From Streptomyces sp. CG4 (lineage in GTDB: Bacteria; Actinomycetota; Actinomycetes; Streptomycetales; Streptomycetaceae), in the NCBI RefSeq assembly GCF_041080655.1, contig NZ_CP163525.1, positions 9,796,001 to 9,860,000 of the forward strand: a stretch of DNA of 64,000 bases, in the 5' to 3' direction. A program made the position numbers and the translations under genes. The notes beneath the pieces were generated by a model. That model saw only the letters and a program-made list of their open reading frames with translations. It was not told where the DNA came from and did not search any database. Shown here piece after piece: positions 53,432-61,463 of this stretch; the first letter of the stretch is position 1, and the number at the start of each line of letters is the position of its first letter.

Positions 53432-54025
53432 ATGACCGTGCCCTCCGCCAGCCGCCGCGCCCGCAAGAAGGCAGCCACCCGGCAGGCGATCGCCGACGCC
53501 GCACTGCAACTCTTCCTGGAGCGCGGCTACGATCAGGTGAGCATCCGTGACATCGCCGACGCCGCCGACGTGTCGACCGCTACGGTGTTCAAGCACTTCA
53601 GCGGCAAGGAAGCGCTGGTATTCGACCAGGACGAAGACCGAGAGTCACAACTGATCGCCGCGGTGCGGCGGCGACCCTCCGACCAGAGCATCCTCGACGC
53701 CCTTCGAGACCACGTCCTGGACACTTGGCCGTCGATCGAGGCACATCCCCAGGCGGCCGAGTTCACCAACCTGGTGAACTCCACGCCGGTGCTGCGCGCC
53801 TACGCCGAACGCATGTGGACCCGGTACACCGACAGCCTCAGCGCAGCCATCGCCGACGAGTTCGGCGTGGACCACGACAACCTCGCATGTGTGGCTCTTG
53901 CCCGATTCGTACTCGAGATCCCGGTGCTCGCTCGCGGCCGGCAGGACCGCCGGGCCGCGATCGAGGCAATCTTCGACATCCTCACCCACGGCTGGGAGCC
54001 GCCAAGCAAGCCGCCCGCGCCGTAG
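53432..54025 (+). CDS. TetR-family regulator
   Basis: 197 residues from ATG 53432. GTG 53399 would extend into the presumed operator region and is less likely. Helix-turn-helix: TRQAIADAALQLFLERGYDQ, VSIRDIADAADVSTATVFKHFSGKEALV. The C-terminal ligand domain (LDTWPSIEAHPQAAEFTNLV to AIFDILTHGW) is of the common MftR-like class. Probably represses itself and the divergent FAD monooxygenase. Confidence 0.88.
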   Translation: MTVPSASRRARKKAATRQAIADAALQLFLERGYDQVSIRDIADAADVSTATVFKHFSGKEALVFDQDEDRESQLIAAVRRRPSDQSILDALRDHVLDTWPSIEAHPQAAEFTNLVNSTPVLRAYAERMWTRYTDSLSAAIADEFGVDHDNLACVALARFVLEIPVLARGRQDRRAAIEAIFDILTHGWEPPSKPPAP

Positions 54026-54285
54026 CGCCTGGGCCGTTACATGGGCCCGCCTTCGACCAGCCTCGGCTTGCCCCGCTACGCGTTTCGGTCGCACCCGCCC
54101 CTTGCCCTGCAAGGAGAACTGACATCCCGTCACTCCTACACGGCAGGCACCTCATTCTGATCCCAGTCCTAGGCTGTGTCCGATGGATTGAGTTTGTCTC
54201 ACGGTTCGGAGCCCGCCTGCACGAACGGCTATGGGGCAGACTGCCCGGGCGCGAGCGTCGGGTGCCCGGTGCGAGAATCACCACC

Positions 54286-55074
54286 ATGCCCTTCGCACAA
54301 GCGGCCGATGGTGCCGCGCTCTACTACGAGGTCCGCGGCGCTGGCGAGCCACTGATTCTGCTGAGCGGGCAGGCGAACGACCACCGCTGGTGGGACTCGG
54401 TGCGGGCCGACTTCGAAGCGGATTTCACCACCGTCGTCATGGATTACCGCGGGACCGGGGCCAGCGACCGGCCCGACACCGACACCTACAGCACGCCGGG
54501 GTTCGCCCGCGATGTGGTGGCAGTCCTCGACCACGCCGGGATGGGGCAGGCCCACGTCTATGGCACGTCCATGGGCGGCCGGGTCGCGCAGTGGGTCGCC
54601 GCCGACCACCCCGGCCGCGTCGACCGCCTCGTGCTGGGCTGCACCTCCCCCGGAGGGCCGAACGGCGTCGAGCGTGGGCCGGAGGTCGGACGGGCCCTGA
54701 CGCAGTCCGACGCGGATGCCGCTCGCCGCGCTCTGCGTGAACTCATGTACACGCCCGGCTGGCTCGCCGGGCATGACGGACCATTCCGCACACTTGGCGA
54801 CTCGTCGATGCCCGCCCACGCCCGCCGCCGGCATCTGCGGGCCAGTGCCCGCCACGATGCCTGGGACGCACTGCCGCGGATCACCGCGCCGACGCTCGTT
54901 GTCCACGGCACCGACGACGTGTTCAACCCCACTGCCAACGCGCCGCTGCTCACCGACCGCATCCCGGACGCGCGGATGCGCCTCATCCCGCGTGCCCGGC
55001 ACGCCTATTTCGAGGAGTACGCCGACATAGCCACGCCGCTGGTGCTCGCGTTCCTCTCGAAGGGCGGCGACTAA
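54286..55074 (+). CDS. Alpha/beta-hydrolase
   Basis: 262 residues, no signal peptide. ATG 54286. Catalytic Ser in VYGTSMGGRVAQW, Asp in VVHGTDDVFNP, His in ARHAYFEEY; oxyanion strand LILLSGQANDHRWWD. Resembles small esterases and enol-lactone or haloperoxidase-like hydrolases. The product cannot be named. It stands alone between the TetR gene and an IS relic. Confidence 0.82.
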   Translation: MPFAQAADGAALYYEVRGAGEPLILLSGQANDHRWWDSVRADFEADFTTVVMDYRGTGASDRPDTDTYSTPGFARDVVAVLDHAGMGQAHVYGTSMGGRVAQWVAADHPGRVDRLVLGCTSPGGPNGVERGPEVGRALTQSDADAARRALRELMYTPGWLAGHDGPFRTLGDSSMPAHARRRHLRASARHDAWDALPRITAPTLVVHGTDDVFNPTANAPLLTDRIPDARMRLIPRARHAYFEEYADIATPLVLAFLSKGGD

Positions 55075-55076
55075 GG

Positions 55077-55462
55077 ACTGTCCGACGGGTCACGAGCGAA
55101 GCCAGAGCCGGACCGCGGCTACAGTCACGGTGCCGTGAAAGACGTAGGCCCGCTTGTCAAAGCGGGTGGCTACGGCCCGGAAGCCCTTGAGCTGATTGAT
55201 CGTCCGCTCGACCTCGTTCCTGCGGGCGGGGCACCGGCAGCGTGCTGGTGGGCGTGGCACACGGTGGAGTCCACACTCACCATGGACCAGTCGATGCGGC
55301 CCTCCGCGTCGGCGTCGGCCTGGACGGCCCGCAGAATCCTGTCCCACGTGCCGTCCGCTGACCACCTGCGATGCCTGTCATGAACCGTCTTCCACTTCCC
55401 GAACCGCGTCGGCAGATCACGCCACGGGATGCCGGTCCAGTCACGCGGACCCATCGGACAGG
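55077..55462 (-). pseudogene. Internally deleted IS5-family element
   Basis: Ends are inverted repeats: ACTGTCCGACGGGT (55077-55090) and ACCCATCGGACAGG (55449-55462), matching at 12 of 14 positions. Inside, the minus strand encodes the start of a transposase (WTGIPWRDLPTRFGKWKTVH, WSMVSVDSTVCHAHQHAAGA), then, in another frame, only its end (RNEVERTINQLKGFRAVATR, TVTVAAVRLWLRS). The middle, with two catalytic acids, is deleted. The remnant behaves like a MITE, movable only by a full relative. Confidence 0.8.
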
Positions 55463-55465
55463 CCC

Positions 55466-55660
55466 TAGGACACGGTCGTCGTCCATGATCTGCTCCACAC
55501 CCGGGTCGACGGCTCCTGGCAGCAGCCGGTGAGCAGCTATCCCAAGCTCCGTATCGCGCCGTCCTGGCTGTCCGACCGGTGCCGCGCGGCGGGGCTCGAC
55601 GTCCACCGCGAAGCGGTCGACTCCCGGGGCATGCGGATCCTGCATGCCGTGAAGCGCTGA
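55466..55660 (+). pseudogene. C-terminal fragment of a SAM-dependent methyltransferase
   Basis: Reads TVVVHDLLHTRVDGSWQQPV, SSYPKLRIAPSWLSDRCRAAGL and GMRILHAVKR then stop. This matches the last strands of class I methyltransferases. The SAM-binding part is missing, and the fragment begins four bases after the IS5 terminal repeat, so insertion and later loss explain it. Confidence 0.6.
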
Positions 55661-55766
55661 TACGGCCCCTTGACCGCCGCCTCACCCTCCCCGATGCTGT
55701 GTTGCGAAAAGCGAGATGCGTGCCGTAATAGGCAACATCTCGGAATCCGTCAGCCGAGGAGTGGCC

Positions 55767-56852
55767 ATGACTCAGCAGGTCCGTGCTGTCGTCGCGCGGA
55801 GCAAGGGCGCCCCTGTCAGTCTGGAGACGATCGTCGTGCCCGACCCCGGCCCGGGGGAGGCGCTGGTCAAGGTCGAGGCCTGCGGGGTCTGCCACACCGA
55901 TCTGCACTATCGCGAGGGCGGGATCAGCGACGACTTCCCGTTCCTGCTCGGGCATGAGGCGGCGGGCGTGGTGGAGGCGGTGGGCGAGGGCGTCACGGAC
56001 GTGGCCCCAGGCGACTTCGTCATCCTCAACTGGCGTGCGGTGTGCGGTCAGTGCAGGGCCTGTCTGCGCGGGCGGCCCTGGTACTGCTTCAGCACGCACA
56101 ACGCGAAGCAGAAGATGACCCTGAGCGACGGCACCGAGCTGTCGCCGGCGCTGGGCATCGGCGCCTTCGCCGAGAAGACGCTCGTGGCCGCCGGGCAGTG
56201 CACCAAGGTCGACCGGGCCGCCTCGGCCGCCGCCGCGGGGCTGCTGGGCTGTGGCGTGATGGCCGGCCTCGGTGCGGCCATCAATACCGGCGGTGTCGGC
56301 CGCGGTGACACGGTCGCCGTGATCGGCTGCGGCGGCGTGGGAGCCGCGGCGATCGCCGGATCGCGCCTGGCGGGCGCGGCGAAGATCGTCGCGGTGGACA
56401 TCGACGACCGCAAACTCGCCACGGCGACCAAGCTGGGCGCGACCCACACGGTCAACTCCAAGGAGACGGACGCGGTCGACGCGGTGCGCGAGCTGACAGG
56501 AGGGTTCGGCGCCGACGTCGTGATCGACGCGGTGGGTCGTCCGGAGACCTACCGGCAGGCCTTCTACGCCCGCGACCTCGCCGGGACGGTGGTGCTGGTC
56601 GGCGTACCGACGCCGGAGATGAAGCTGGAACTGCCCCTCCTCGACGTCTTCGGCCGGGGCGGCGCGCTGAAGTCGTCGTGGTACGGCGACTGCCTGCCCT
56701 CCCGCGACTTCCCGATGCTCGTCGACCTCTATCTGCAGGGCCGCCTCGACCTGGACGCCTTCGTCACCGAGACCATCGCGCTGGACGACGTGGAGAAGGC
56801 CTTCGAGTGCATGCACCATGGCGACGTGCTGCGCTCCGTGGTGGTCCTCTGA
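55767..56852 (+). CDS. mscR: S-(hydroxymethyl)mycothiol dehydrogenase (zinc alcohol dehydrogenase)
   Basis: 361 residues from ATG 55767, with CGAGGAG before it. Zinc-dependent MDR: ACGVCHTDLHYREGG (catalytic Cys), LLGHEAAGVVEAVGEGV (His-Glu), structural zinc cysteines in CGQCRACLRGRPWYC, NAD site VIGCGGVGAAAIAG. The pattern HNAKQKMTL is typical of mycothiol-dependent formaldehyde dehydrogenases, which oxidise the formaldehyde-mycothiol adduct. It overlaps an MBL hydrolase gene, a common pairing. In this cluster it would remove formaldehyde released by the Rieske oxygenase at 59317. Confidence 0.85.
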   Translation: MTQQVRAVVARSKGAPVSLETIVVPDPGPGEALVKVEACGVCHTDLHYREGGISDDFPFLLGHEAAGVVEAVGEGVTDVAPGDFVILNWRAVCGQCRACLRGRPWYCFSTHNAKQKMTLSDGTELSPALGIGAFAEKTLVAAGQCTKVDRAASAAAAGLLGCGVMAGLGAAINTGGVGRGDTVAVIGCGGVGAAAIAGSRLAGAAKIVAVDIDDRKLATATKLGATHTVNSKETDAVDAVRELTGGFGADVVIDAVGRPETYRQAFYARDLAGTVVLVGVPTPEMKLELPLLDVFGRGGALKSSWYGDCLPSRDFPMLVDLYLQGRLDLDAFVTETIALDDVEKAFECMHHGDVLRSVVVL

Positions 56853-57484
56853 TGCCGGGCGCCCGCATCGAACGTCTCGTCACGTCGGGCACGTTCTCGC
56901 TGGACGGCGGTACCTGGGACGTGGACAACAACATCTGGATCGTGGGCGACGACACCGAGGCACTCGTCATCGACGCCGCTCACGACGCCGACGAGATCGT
57001 CCGGGCCCTCGGCGGACGCACCCTGCGGGCGATCGTGTGCACCCACGCGCACAACGACCACATCAACGCCGCGCCCCAACTCGCCGCCCGGACCGGCGCG
57101 CCGATCCTGCTGCACGCCGGCGATCTGGAGCTGTGGAAACAGACCAATCCCGATCGCGCGCCGGACGGTGAGCTGACCGACGGGCTGCGCCTCTCGGTCG
57201 CGGGAGCCGAGCTGACCGTGCTGCACACCCCGGGCCACGCCCCCGGAGCCGTGTGTCTGTACGCCCCGCGGCTGTCCGCGCTCTTCAGCGGCGACACGCT
57301 GTTCGCCGGCGGGCCCGGCGCGACGGGACGGTCGTACAGCGACTTCCCGACCATCATCCGTTCGATCAGTGAACGCATCCTCACCCTGCCGCAGAGCACC
57401 GTGGTGCACACCGGTCACGGTGACACCACCACCGTCGGCGCCGAGGCGCCGCATCGTCAGGAGTGGATCGACCGCGGCTTCTGA
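56852..57484 (+). CDS. Metallo-beta-lactamase-fold hydrolase, partner of mycothiol dehydrogenase
   Basis: 210 residues. The start overlaps the mscR stop (TGATG). Metal motif THAHNDHINAAPQL (HxHxDH), distal His in LHTPGHAPGAV, Asp in LFSGDTLFAGG, last His in VVHTGHGDTT. Glyoxalase II-like. Such genes sit next to mscR in many actinomycetes and probably cleave the S-formyl-mycothiol product, completing formaldehyde oxidation to formate. That role is by analogy. Confidence 0.85.
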   Translation: MPGARIERLVTSGTFSLDGGTWDVDNNIWIVGDDTEALVIDAAHDADEIVRALGGRTLRAIVCTHAHNDHINAAPQLAARTGAPILLHAGDLELWKQTNPDRAPDGELTDGLRLSVAGAELTVLHTPGHAPGAVCLYAPRLSALFSGDTLFAGGPGATGRSYSDFPTIIRSISERILTLPQSTVVHTGHGDTTTVGAEAPHRQEWIDRGF

Positions 57485-57495
57485 CCGCCTGGAGA

Positions 57496-57555
57496 GCCGA
57501 CGGCCCCGCCCCGGTGACCGACCTCGTGGCCGGCACCGGCGGCAGGGCCGTCGGC
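57496..57555. terminator. Long-loop hairpin after MBL gene
   Basis: GCCGACGGCCC (57496-57506) pairs with GGGCCGTCGGC (57545-57555), 11 perfect pairs; the loop includes the smaller palindrome GCCGGCACCGGC. It lies 11 bases after the stop. Confidence 0.5.
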
Positions 57556-57662
57556 GCGCCCTGCGAGACCTCTGATCCCCCTGTTCACCTGCGCTTTCGT
57601 CATCGCTTCGACGTGCCCGGAACCTCGCCGTCGGACCCCGCGCAACCCGGCTTCCCGACGCC

Positions 57663-57692
57663 TTGACAACGCTTCAGGGCCGCCAGCAAACT
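57663..57692 (+). promoter_or_regulatory. Putative promoter of the ferredoxin-oxygenase operon
   Basis: TTGACA (57663-57668) and, after 18 bases, CAAACT (57687-57692). The -35 is good, the -10 weak. The palindrome listed next lies immediately downstream. Confidence 0.4.
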
Positions 57693-57695
57693 GGC

Positions 57696-57712
57696 GTTGC
57701 GCTCATCGCAAT
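57696..57712. promoter_or_regulatory. GTTGCGC-type site, copy 1 (candidate IclR operator)
   Basis: GTTGCGCTCATCGCAAT, followed by GTTTCGCTATACGCAC (57715-57730). Related sequences occur before betA (61376) and, inverted, before the aldehyde dehydrogenase (63754). The IclR protein at 60514-61311 is the obvious binding candidate. Confidence 0.5.
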
Positions 57713-57739
57713 CCGTTTCGCTATACGCACCGAGGTGTC

Positions 57740-58102
57740 ATGATGATTCCCGCGTGCCGACTCGTGGATCTTCCGCGAGGCGAGGCCCACCGGCTCGACA
57801 TCGACCCGCCGGTGTCGGTGTTCCACACCGACGACGGCGAGCTTTTCGCCATCGACGACACCTGCACCCACCAGGACGCGTCGCTCGCCGACGGCTGGCT
57901 GGAGGGCTGCGAGGTGGAGTGTCCCCTGCACGCCTCGAAGTTCGACCTGAGGACCGGAGCTGTGGACGCACCCCCGGCCAAACTCCCGGTCCGCACCCAC
58001 GAGGTCGTCGTCGAGGACGGCATGGTCTATGTGCGGCTGTCCACGCAGGCGCCCAACCTGCCGCCGTGCATCACGGCCCGCCTGGCCGGAGGCCCCGCGT
58101 GA
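57740..58102 (+). CDS. Rieske-type [2Fe-2S] ferredoxin
   Basis: 120 residues. GAGGTG precedes ATG 57740. Rieske cluster ligands: CTHQDASLADG and CPLHASKFDLRTG, at normal spacing. Small soluble ferredoxins of this type (BphF/HcaC-like) carry electrons to Rieske oxygenases. It overlaps the reductase gene by four bases and precedes the oxygenase, forming a complete three-part electron chain. Confidence 0.9.
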   Translation: MMIPACRLVDLPRGEAHRLDIDPPVSVFHTDDGELFAIDDTCTHQDASLADGWLEGCEVECPLHASKFDLRTGAVDAPPAKLPVRTHEVVVEDGMVYVRLSTQAPNLPPCITARLAGGPA

Positions 58103-59268
58103 GGACGGTGGCCATCGTAGGCGCCTCGCTGGCCGGACTGTCGGCCGCGCGCTCGCTGCGCAAGCGGGGCTACGACGGCCGTCTGGTCCTCGTCGGCGAG
58201 GAATCGCACCGCCCGTACGACAGGCCGCCGTTGTCCAAGGAGTTCCTGGCCGGCACCATCGGCGAGGCCGATCTGGCGCTGGAACTCGACGACGAGGACC
58301 TCCAGGCGGAATGGGTGCTCGGCGCCCGCGCCGTCGGACTCGACCGCACCGAGCGGACCATCACGCTCGCCGACGGCCGGGAGATCCACACCGACGCCGT
58401 GGTCATCGCGACCGGCGCGGCCGCCCGCACCCTGCCCGGCACCGAGGGCCTCGCCGGGGTCCACGTGTTGCGCACGCTGGACGACGCCCGGCGCCTGCGG
58501 GACCAACTGGCCCTGGGCGGACGGATGGTGGTGATCGGCGGCGGATTCATCGGCGCCGAGGTCGCCGCCACGGCGTACGGCCTCGGCCTCGACGTCACCG
58601 TCGTCGAGGCGGCACCGACCCCGCTGGCCGGACCGCTCGGCGAGACCATGGGCGGGATCGTCTCCGCGCTTCACACGGATCACGGCGTACGGCTGCTGTG
58701 CGGCGTGGGAGTCAAGGGACTCGGCGGGGAGCGGCAGGTGGCTTGCGTGCTGTTGGAAGACGGCCGCACCCTTCCCGCCGACATCGTCGTCGTCGGCGTG
58801 GGGGCCCGGCCCTGTGTCGACTGGCTCGCGGGCTCCGGTGTCGCCCTCGACAACGGCGTGACGTGCGGGGCCGACGGCCGTACGGCGTTGGCCGGGGTGG
58901 TCGCCGTCGGCGACTGCGCCAACTGGTACGACCCGCACACCGGCACCCACCGCAGGGTCGAGCACTGGACCGGCGCGCTGGAACGGCCGGACGCCGCCGT
59001 CGCCACGCTGCTCGCGGGCGGTGCCACGCAGCCGGGCGTGCCCCGGCCGCCGTACTTCTGGTCGGACCAGTACGGCGTGAAGATCCAGTTCGTCGGCCAC
59101 GCCGCCGGGGCCGACGAGGTGACGGTCGAGGAAGGCTCGACCGGTGACCGCAGTTTCCTCGCCGTCTACCGGCGGGCGGGCCGGCCGGTGGCGGTGCTCG
59201 GGATGAACCAGCCGAGGTTGTTCACCCGCTGGCGAAAACAGCTCACCTCCACGGCGTCCGTGTCCTGA
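58099..59268 (+). CDS. FAD-dependent ferredoxin reductase
   Basis: 389 residues from GTG 58099, which overlaps the ferredoxin stop. Two Rossmann motifs: VAIVGASLAGLSAARSL (FAD) and VVIGGGFIGAEVAA (NADH); YDRPPLSKEFL and GVVAVGDCANW are typical of the BphA4/FNR-like class. Passes electrons from NAD(P)H to the Rieske ferredoxin. 48 bases before the oxygenase gene. Confidence 0.9.
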   Translation: MRTVAIVGASLAGLSAARSLRKRGYDGRLVLVGEESHRPYDRPPLSKEFLAGTIGEADLALELDDEDLQAEWVLGARAVGLDRTERTITLADGREIHTDAVVIATGAAARTLPGTEGLAGVHVLRTLDDARRLRDQLALGGRMVVIGGGFIGAEVAATAYGLGLDVTVVEAAPTPLAGPLGETMGGIVSALHTDHGVRLLCGVGVKGLGGERQVACVLLEDGRTLPADIVVVGVGARPCVDWLAGSGVALDNGVTCGADGRTALAGVVAVGDCANWYDPHTGTHRRVEHWTGALERPDAAVATLLAGGATQPGVPRPPYFWSDQYGVKIQFVGHAAGADEVTVEEGSTGDRSFLAVYRRAGRPVAVLGMNQPRLFTRWRKQLTSTASVS

Positions 59269-59316
59269 CGTCTCGACGCCACCCACCATCCCGCGACGTT
59301 CCCCGAGGAGTGCACC

Positions 59317-60450
59317 GTGACCTCGACCAGCCTGCCGGACAGCCTGATCGCCACCCTCCCCGGCTCCGCCTACACGGACCCCGGCGTCTTCGCCCAAGAA
59401 CAGGAGCGCATCTTCGAGGCGATGTGGTTCTGCGTCGCGCGCTCGTCCGACCTGGCCAAGCCCGGTGCCTTCCGCACCGTCGACGTGGGCCGCGAGAGCA
59501 TCCTCGTCACCCGCGCCCGTGATCACGCCATCCGTGCCTACTTCAATGTGTGCCGGCACCGCGGAGCCAAGCTCTGCACCGACGGGGCCGGCGAGGTCAA
59601 GCGGGCCTTCCAGTGCCCGTACCACGCCTGGACGTACGACCTGGACGGCAAGCTCGTCGCGGCACCCAACCTCACCAAGATGCCCGACGTCGGCCGCACC
59701 GAGTACGGCCTGGTGAGCGTGGCCGCGCGGGAATGGCTCGGCTATGTTTGGGTCTGCCTGGCGGAGAACCCGCCCTCCTTCGAGGAGGACGTCGTGGGCG
59801 AGGTGATCACGCGCCTCGGTGACGTGGAGTCGATCGAGCGCTACGGCATCGCGAGCCTCTCGGTGGGCAAGCGGATCGTCTATGACGTCCGGGCGAACTG
59901 GAAGCTCATCGTCGAGAACTTCATGGAGTGCTACCACTGCGCCACGATCCACCCCGAACTCACCGAGGTCCTCCCCGAGTTCGCCGACGGCTACGCGGCC
60001 CAGTACTACGTCGGCCACGGCGCCGAGTTCGGCGAGGACATCCAGGGCTTCACCGTGGACGGCTCCGCGGGACTGGACCGCATTCCCGGAGTGTCCGAGG
60101 ACCAGGACCGCCGGTACTACGCGATCACCGTCAAGCCGCAGGTGTTCATCAACCTGGTGCCCGACCACGTGATCTTCCACCGGATGTACCCGGTGGCCGT
60201 CGACCGCACGGTGGTCGAGTGCGACTGGCTCTATCTGCCCGAGGTGGTGGCGGACGGCAAGGACGTCAGCCGGTCCGTGGAGCTGTTCGACCGGGTCAAC
60301 CGCCAGGACTTCGACGCCTGCGAGCGCACCCAGCCGGGGATGAGTTCGCGGCTCTACACCAAGGGCGGGGTGCTCGTGCCCAGTGAGCACCACATCGGTG
60401 CCTTCCACGACTGGGTGAATGAGCGTCTCGGCACACCCAAGCCGGAATGA
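59317..60450 (+). CDS. gbcA: Rieske non-heme iron oxygenase, glycine-betaine demethylase (GbcA)-like
   Basis: 377 residues from GTG 59317 with GAGGAG upstream. Rieske ligands CRHRG and CPYHAWTYD; mononuclear iron site in ENFMECYHCATIHPEL, with the bridging Asp/Glu in that block. The length and the short ECYHC pattern match the group that demethylates quaternary amines (glycine betaine, stachydrine, carnitine) rather than ring hydroxylases. With choline-oxidation genes next door, glycine betaine is the likely substrate, giving dimethylglycine and formaldehyde. Other trimethylamine-type substrates are possible. Terminates in a hairpin shared with the convergent IclR gene. Confidence 0.78.
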   Translation: MTSTSLPDSLIATLPGSAYTDPGVFAQEQERIFEAMWFCVARSSDLAKPGAFRTVDVGRESILVTRARDHAIRAYFNVCRHRGAKLCTDGAGEVKRAFQCPYHAWTYDLDGKLVAAPNLTKMPDVGRTEYGLVSVAAREWLGYVWVCLAENPPSFEEDVVGEVITRLGDVESIERYGIASLSVGKRIVYDVRANWKLIVENFMECYHCATIHPELTEVLPEFADGYAAQYYVGHGAEFGEDIQGFTVDGSAGLDRIPGVSEDQDRRYYAITVKPQVFINLVPDHVIFHRMYPVAVDRTVVECDWLYLPEVVADGKDVSRSVELFDRVNRQDFDACERTQPGMSSRLYTKGGVLVPSEHHIGAFHDWVNERLGTPKPE

Positions 60451-60462
60451 CGGGGTGCCCGT

Positions 60463-60489
60463 GGCCCGCGCGGGGGGCGAGCGCGGGCC
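60463..60489. terminator. Bidirectional terminator between gbcA and iclR
   Basis: GGCCCGCGC (60463-60471) pairs with GCGCGGGCC (60481-60489), nine perfect pairs with a 9-base loop, between two convergent genes. Confidence 0.7.
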
Positions 60490-60513
60490 GTACGGCGGTC
60501 GTGCGGTGTGCGC

Positions 60514-61311
60514 TCAGCCCAGGTATCCCATCCGGTGGCTGATGTCCTCCGCGCCCTTGACGAGGACCGGGGCCAGCTCGTGCATGCGCTCCTCGGTGAA
60601 CCGGTACGCCGGCCCGGAGGCGCTGATGGACGCGATGACCTGGCCCTCCCGGTCACGGATCGGCGCGGCCATGGCATGCAGCCCGATCTCCAGCTCCTCC
60701 AGCGTCCAGGCGTAACCGCGCTCCCGGGCCTCGGCGAGGTTCTTCTCCAGCTTCGCCTTCGAGGAGATCGTGCGGGGGGTCATCTTCTTCAGGCCCGCCT
60801 CCGTCAGCAGCGCGGCGCGCTCCTTGGTCGGCAGATGGGCCAGCATGATCTTGCCGCTGGAGGTGGCGTGCAGCGGGGTCAGCTGGCCGACCCAGTTGTG
60901 CGCGGTGACGGCGGCCTGGCCGCGCACCTGGTAGAGGTTGATCGCGTAGTGCTCCTGCATCACGGCGATGTTGACCGTCTCGCCGATCTCCTCGGCCAGC
61001 CGCTCGCACACGGGCCGGCTCTGCTGGGTGATGTCGATGCGCCCCGTGACCGCGCCCGCCAGGCGTACGATGCCGAAGCCGAGTGCGTATTTGCCCCGCT
61101 CGCCCGACTGCTCCACGAGGCCGCGCGCCTCGAGGGCACCCAGCAGACGGAACGCGGTCGACTTGTGCACATCGATTTCGGCGGCCACCTCGCTCACGCC
61201 CGCCTCGCCGCGCTGGGCCAGGATCTCGAGGACGCTGATGGCCCGGTCGACGGACTGCACTCCGCCGGACTGCGGCCCGTTCGTTCCGGTATCCGGACTG
61301 TAGTTGCTCAT
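60514..61311 (-). CDS. IclR-family regulator of the choline/betaine cluster
   Basis: 265 residues from ATG 61311. A flexible leader, then the winged helix (SVDRAISVLEILAQRGEAGV, EIDVHKSTAFRLLGALEARG) and the IclR ligand domain (YQVRGQAAVTAHNWVGQLTP, LHATSSGKIMLAHL, AMAAPIRDREGQVIASIS). No ribosome site is visible; TATAGT ends only six bases before the ATG, which suggests a leaderless mRNA. It lies between the oxygenase operon and betA, both preceded by GTTGCGC-type palindromes. Whether it acts as repressor or activator is not shown. Confidence 0.88.
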   Translation of the reverse strand: MSNYSPDTGTNGPQSGGVQSVDRAISVLEILAQRGEAGVSEVAAEIDVHKSTAFRLLGALEARGLVEQSGERGKYALGFGIVRLAGAVTGRIDITQQSRPVCERLAEEIGETVNIAVMQEHYAINLYQVRGQAAVTAHNWVGQLTPLHATSSGKIMLAHLPTKERAALLTEAGLKKMTPRTISSKAKLEKNLAEARERGYAWTLEELEIGLHAMAAPIRDREGQVIASISASGPAYRFTEERMHELAPVLVKGAEDISHRMGYLG

Positions 61312-61317
61312 AACGAA

Positions 61318-61323
61318 ACTATA
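61318..61323 (-). promoter_or_regulatory. -10 box of iclR (TATAGT), probable leaderless start
   Basis: On the minus strand TATAGT is separated from the iclR ATG by six bases, so transcription should begin at or next to the start codon. The matching -35 is weak. Confidence 0.4.
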
Positions 61324-61375
61324 CGCGCAGTAAACAACGCGCTTCACGTAACGCGATGTGAACAAAGATCTTACA

Positions 61376-61394
61376 GGTTGCGCTGTTCGCAACC
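61376..61394. promoter_or_regulatory. GTTGCGC-type palindrome, copy 2, before betA
   Basis: GGTTGCGCTGTTCGCAACC, a perfect 7+5+7 inverted repeat. A weaker one, GGTGCGCAATGCGATACC, follows at 61396-61413. They lie between the divergent iclR and betA genes, so they can serve both. Confidence 0.55.
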
Positions 61395-61463
61395 TGGTGC
61401 GCAATGCGATACCCGTACTAGCATGCCGCGCATCACGACGGCGCGAGCGAGACGAGGCGACAC

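Noticed and set aside
54173..54188. GCTGTGTCCGATGGAT as an IS5 end
   Set aside because: Resembles the inverted repeat at 55077 but with an insertion, and has no partner or transposase piece next to it.
52039..55477. Shared 12-mer TAGGACACGGTC at 52039 and 55466
   Set aside because: Both copies adjoin IS relics, so an IS tip is possible, but no matching partner end or target duplication was found; it may be chance.
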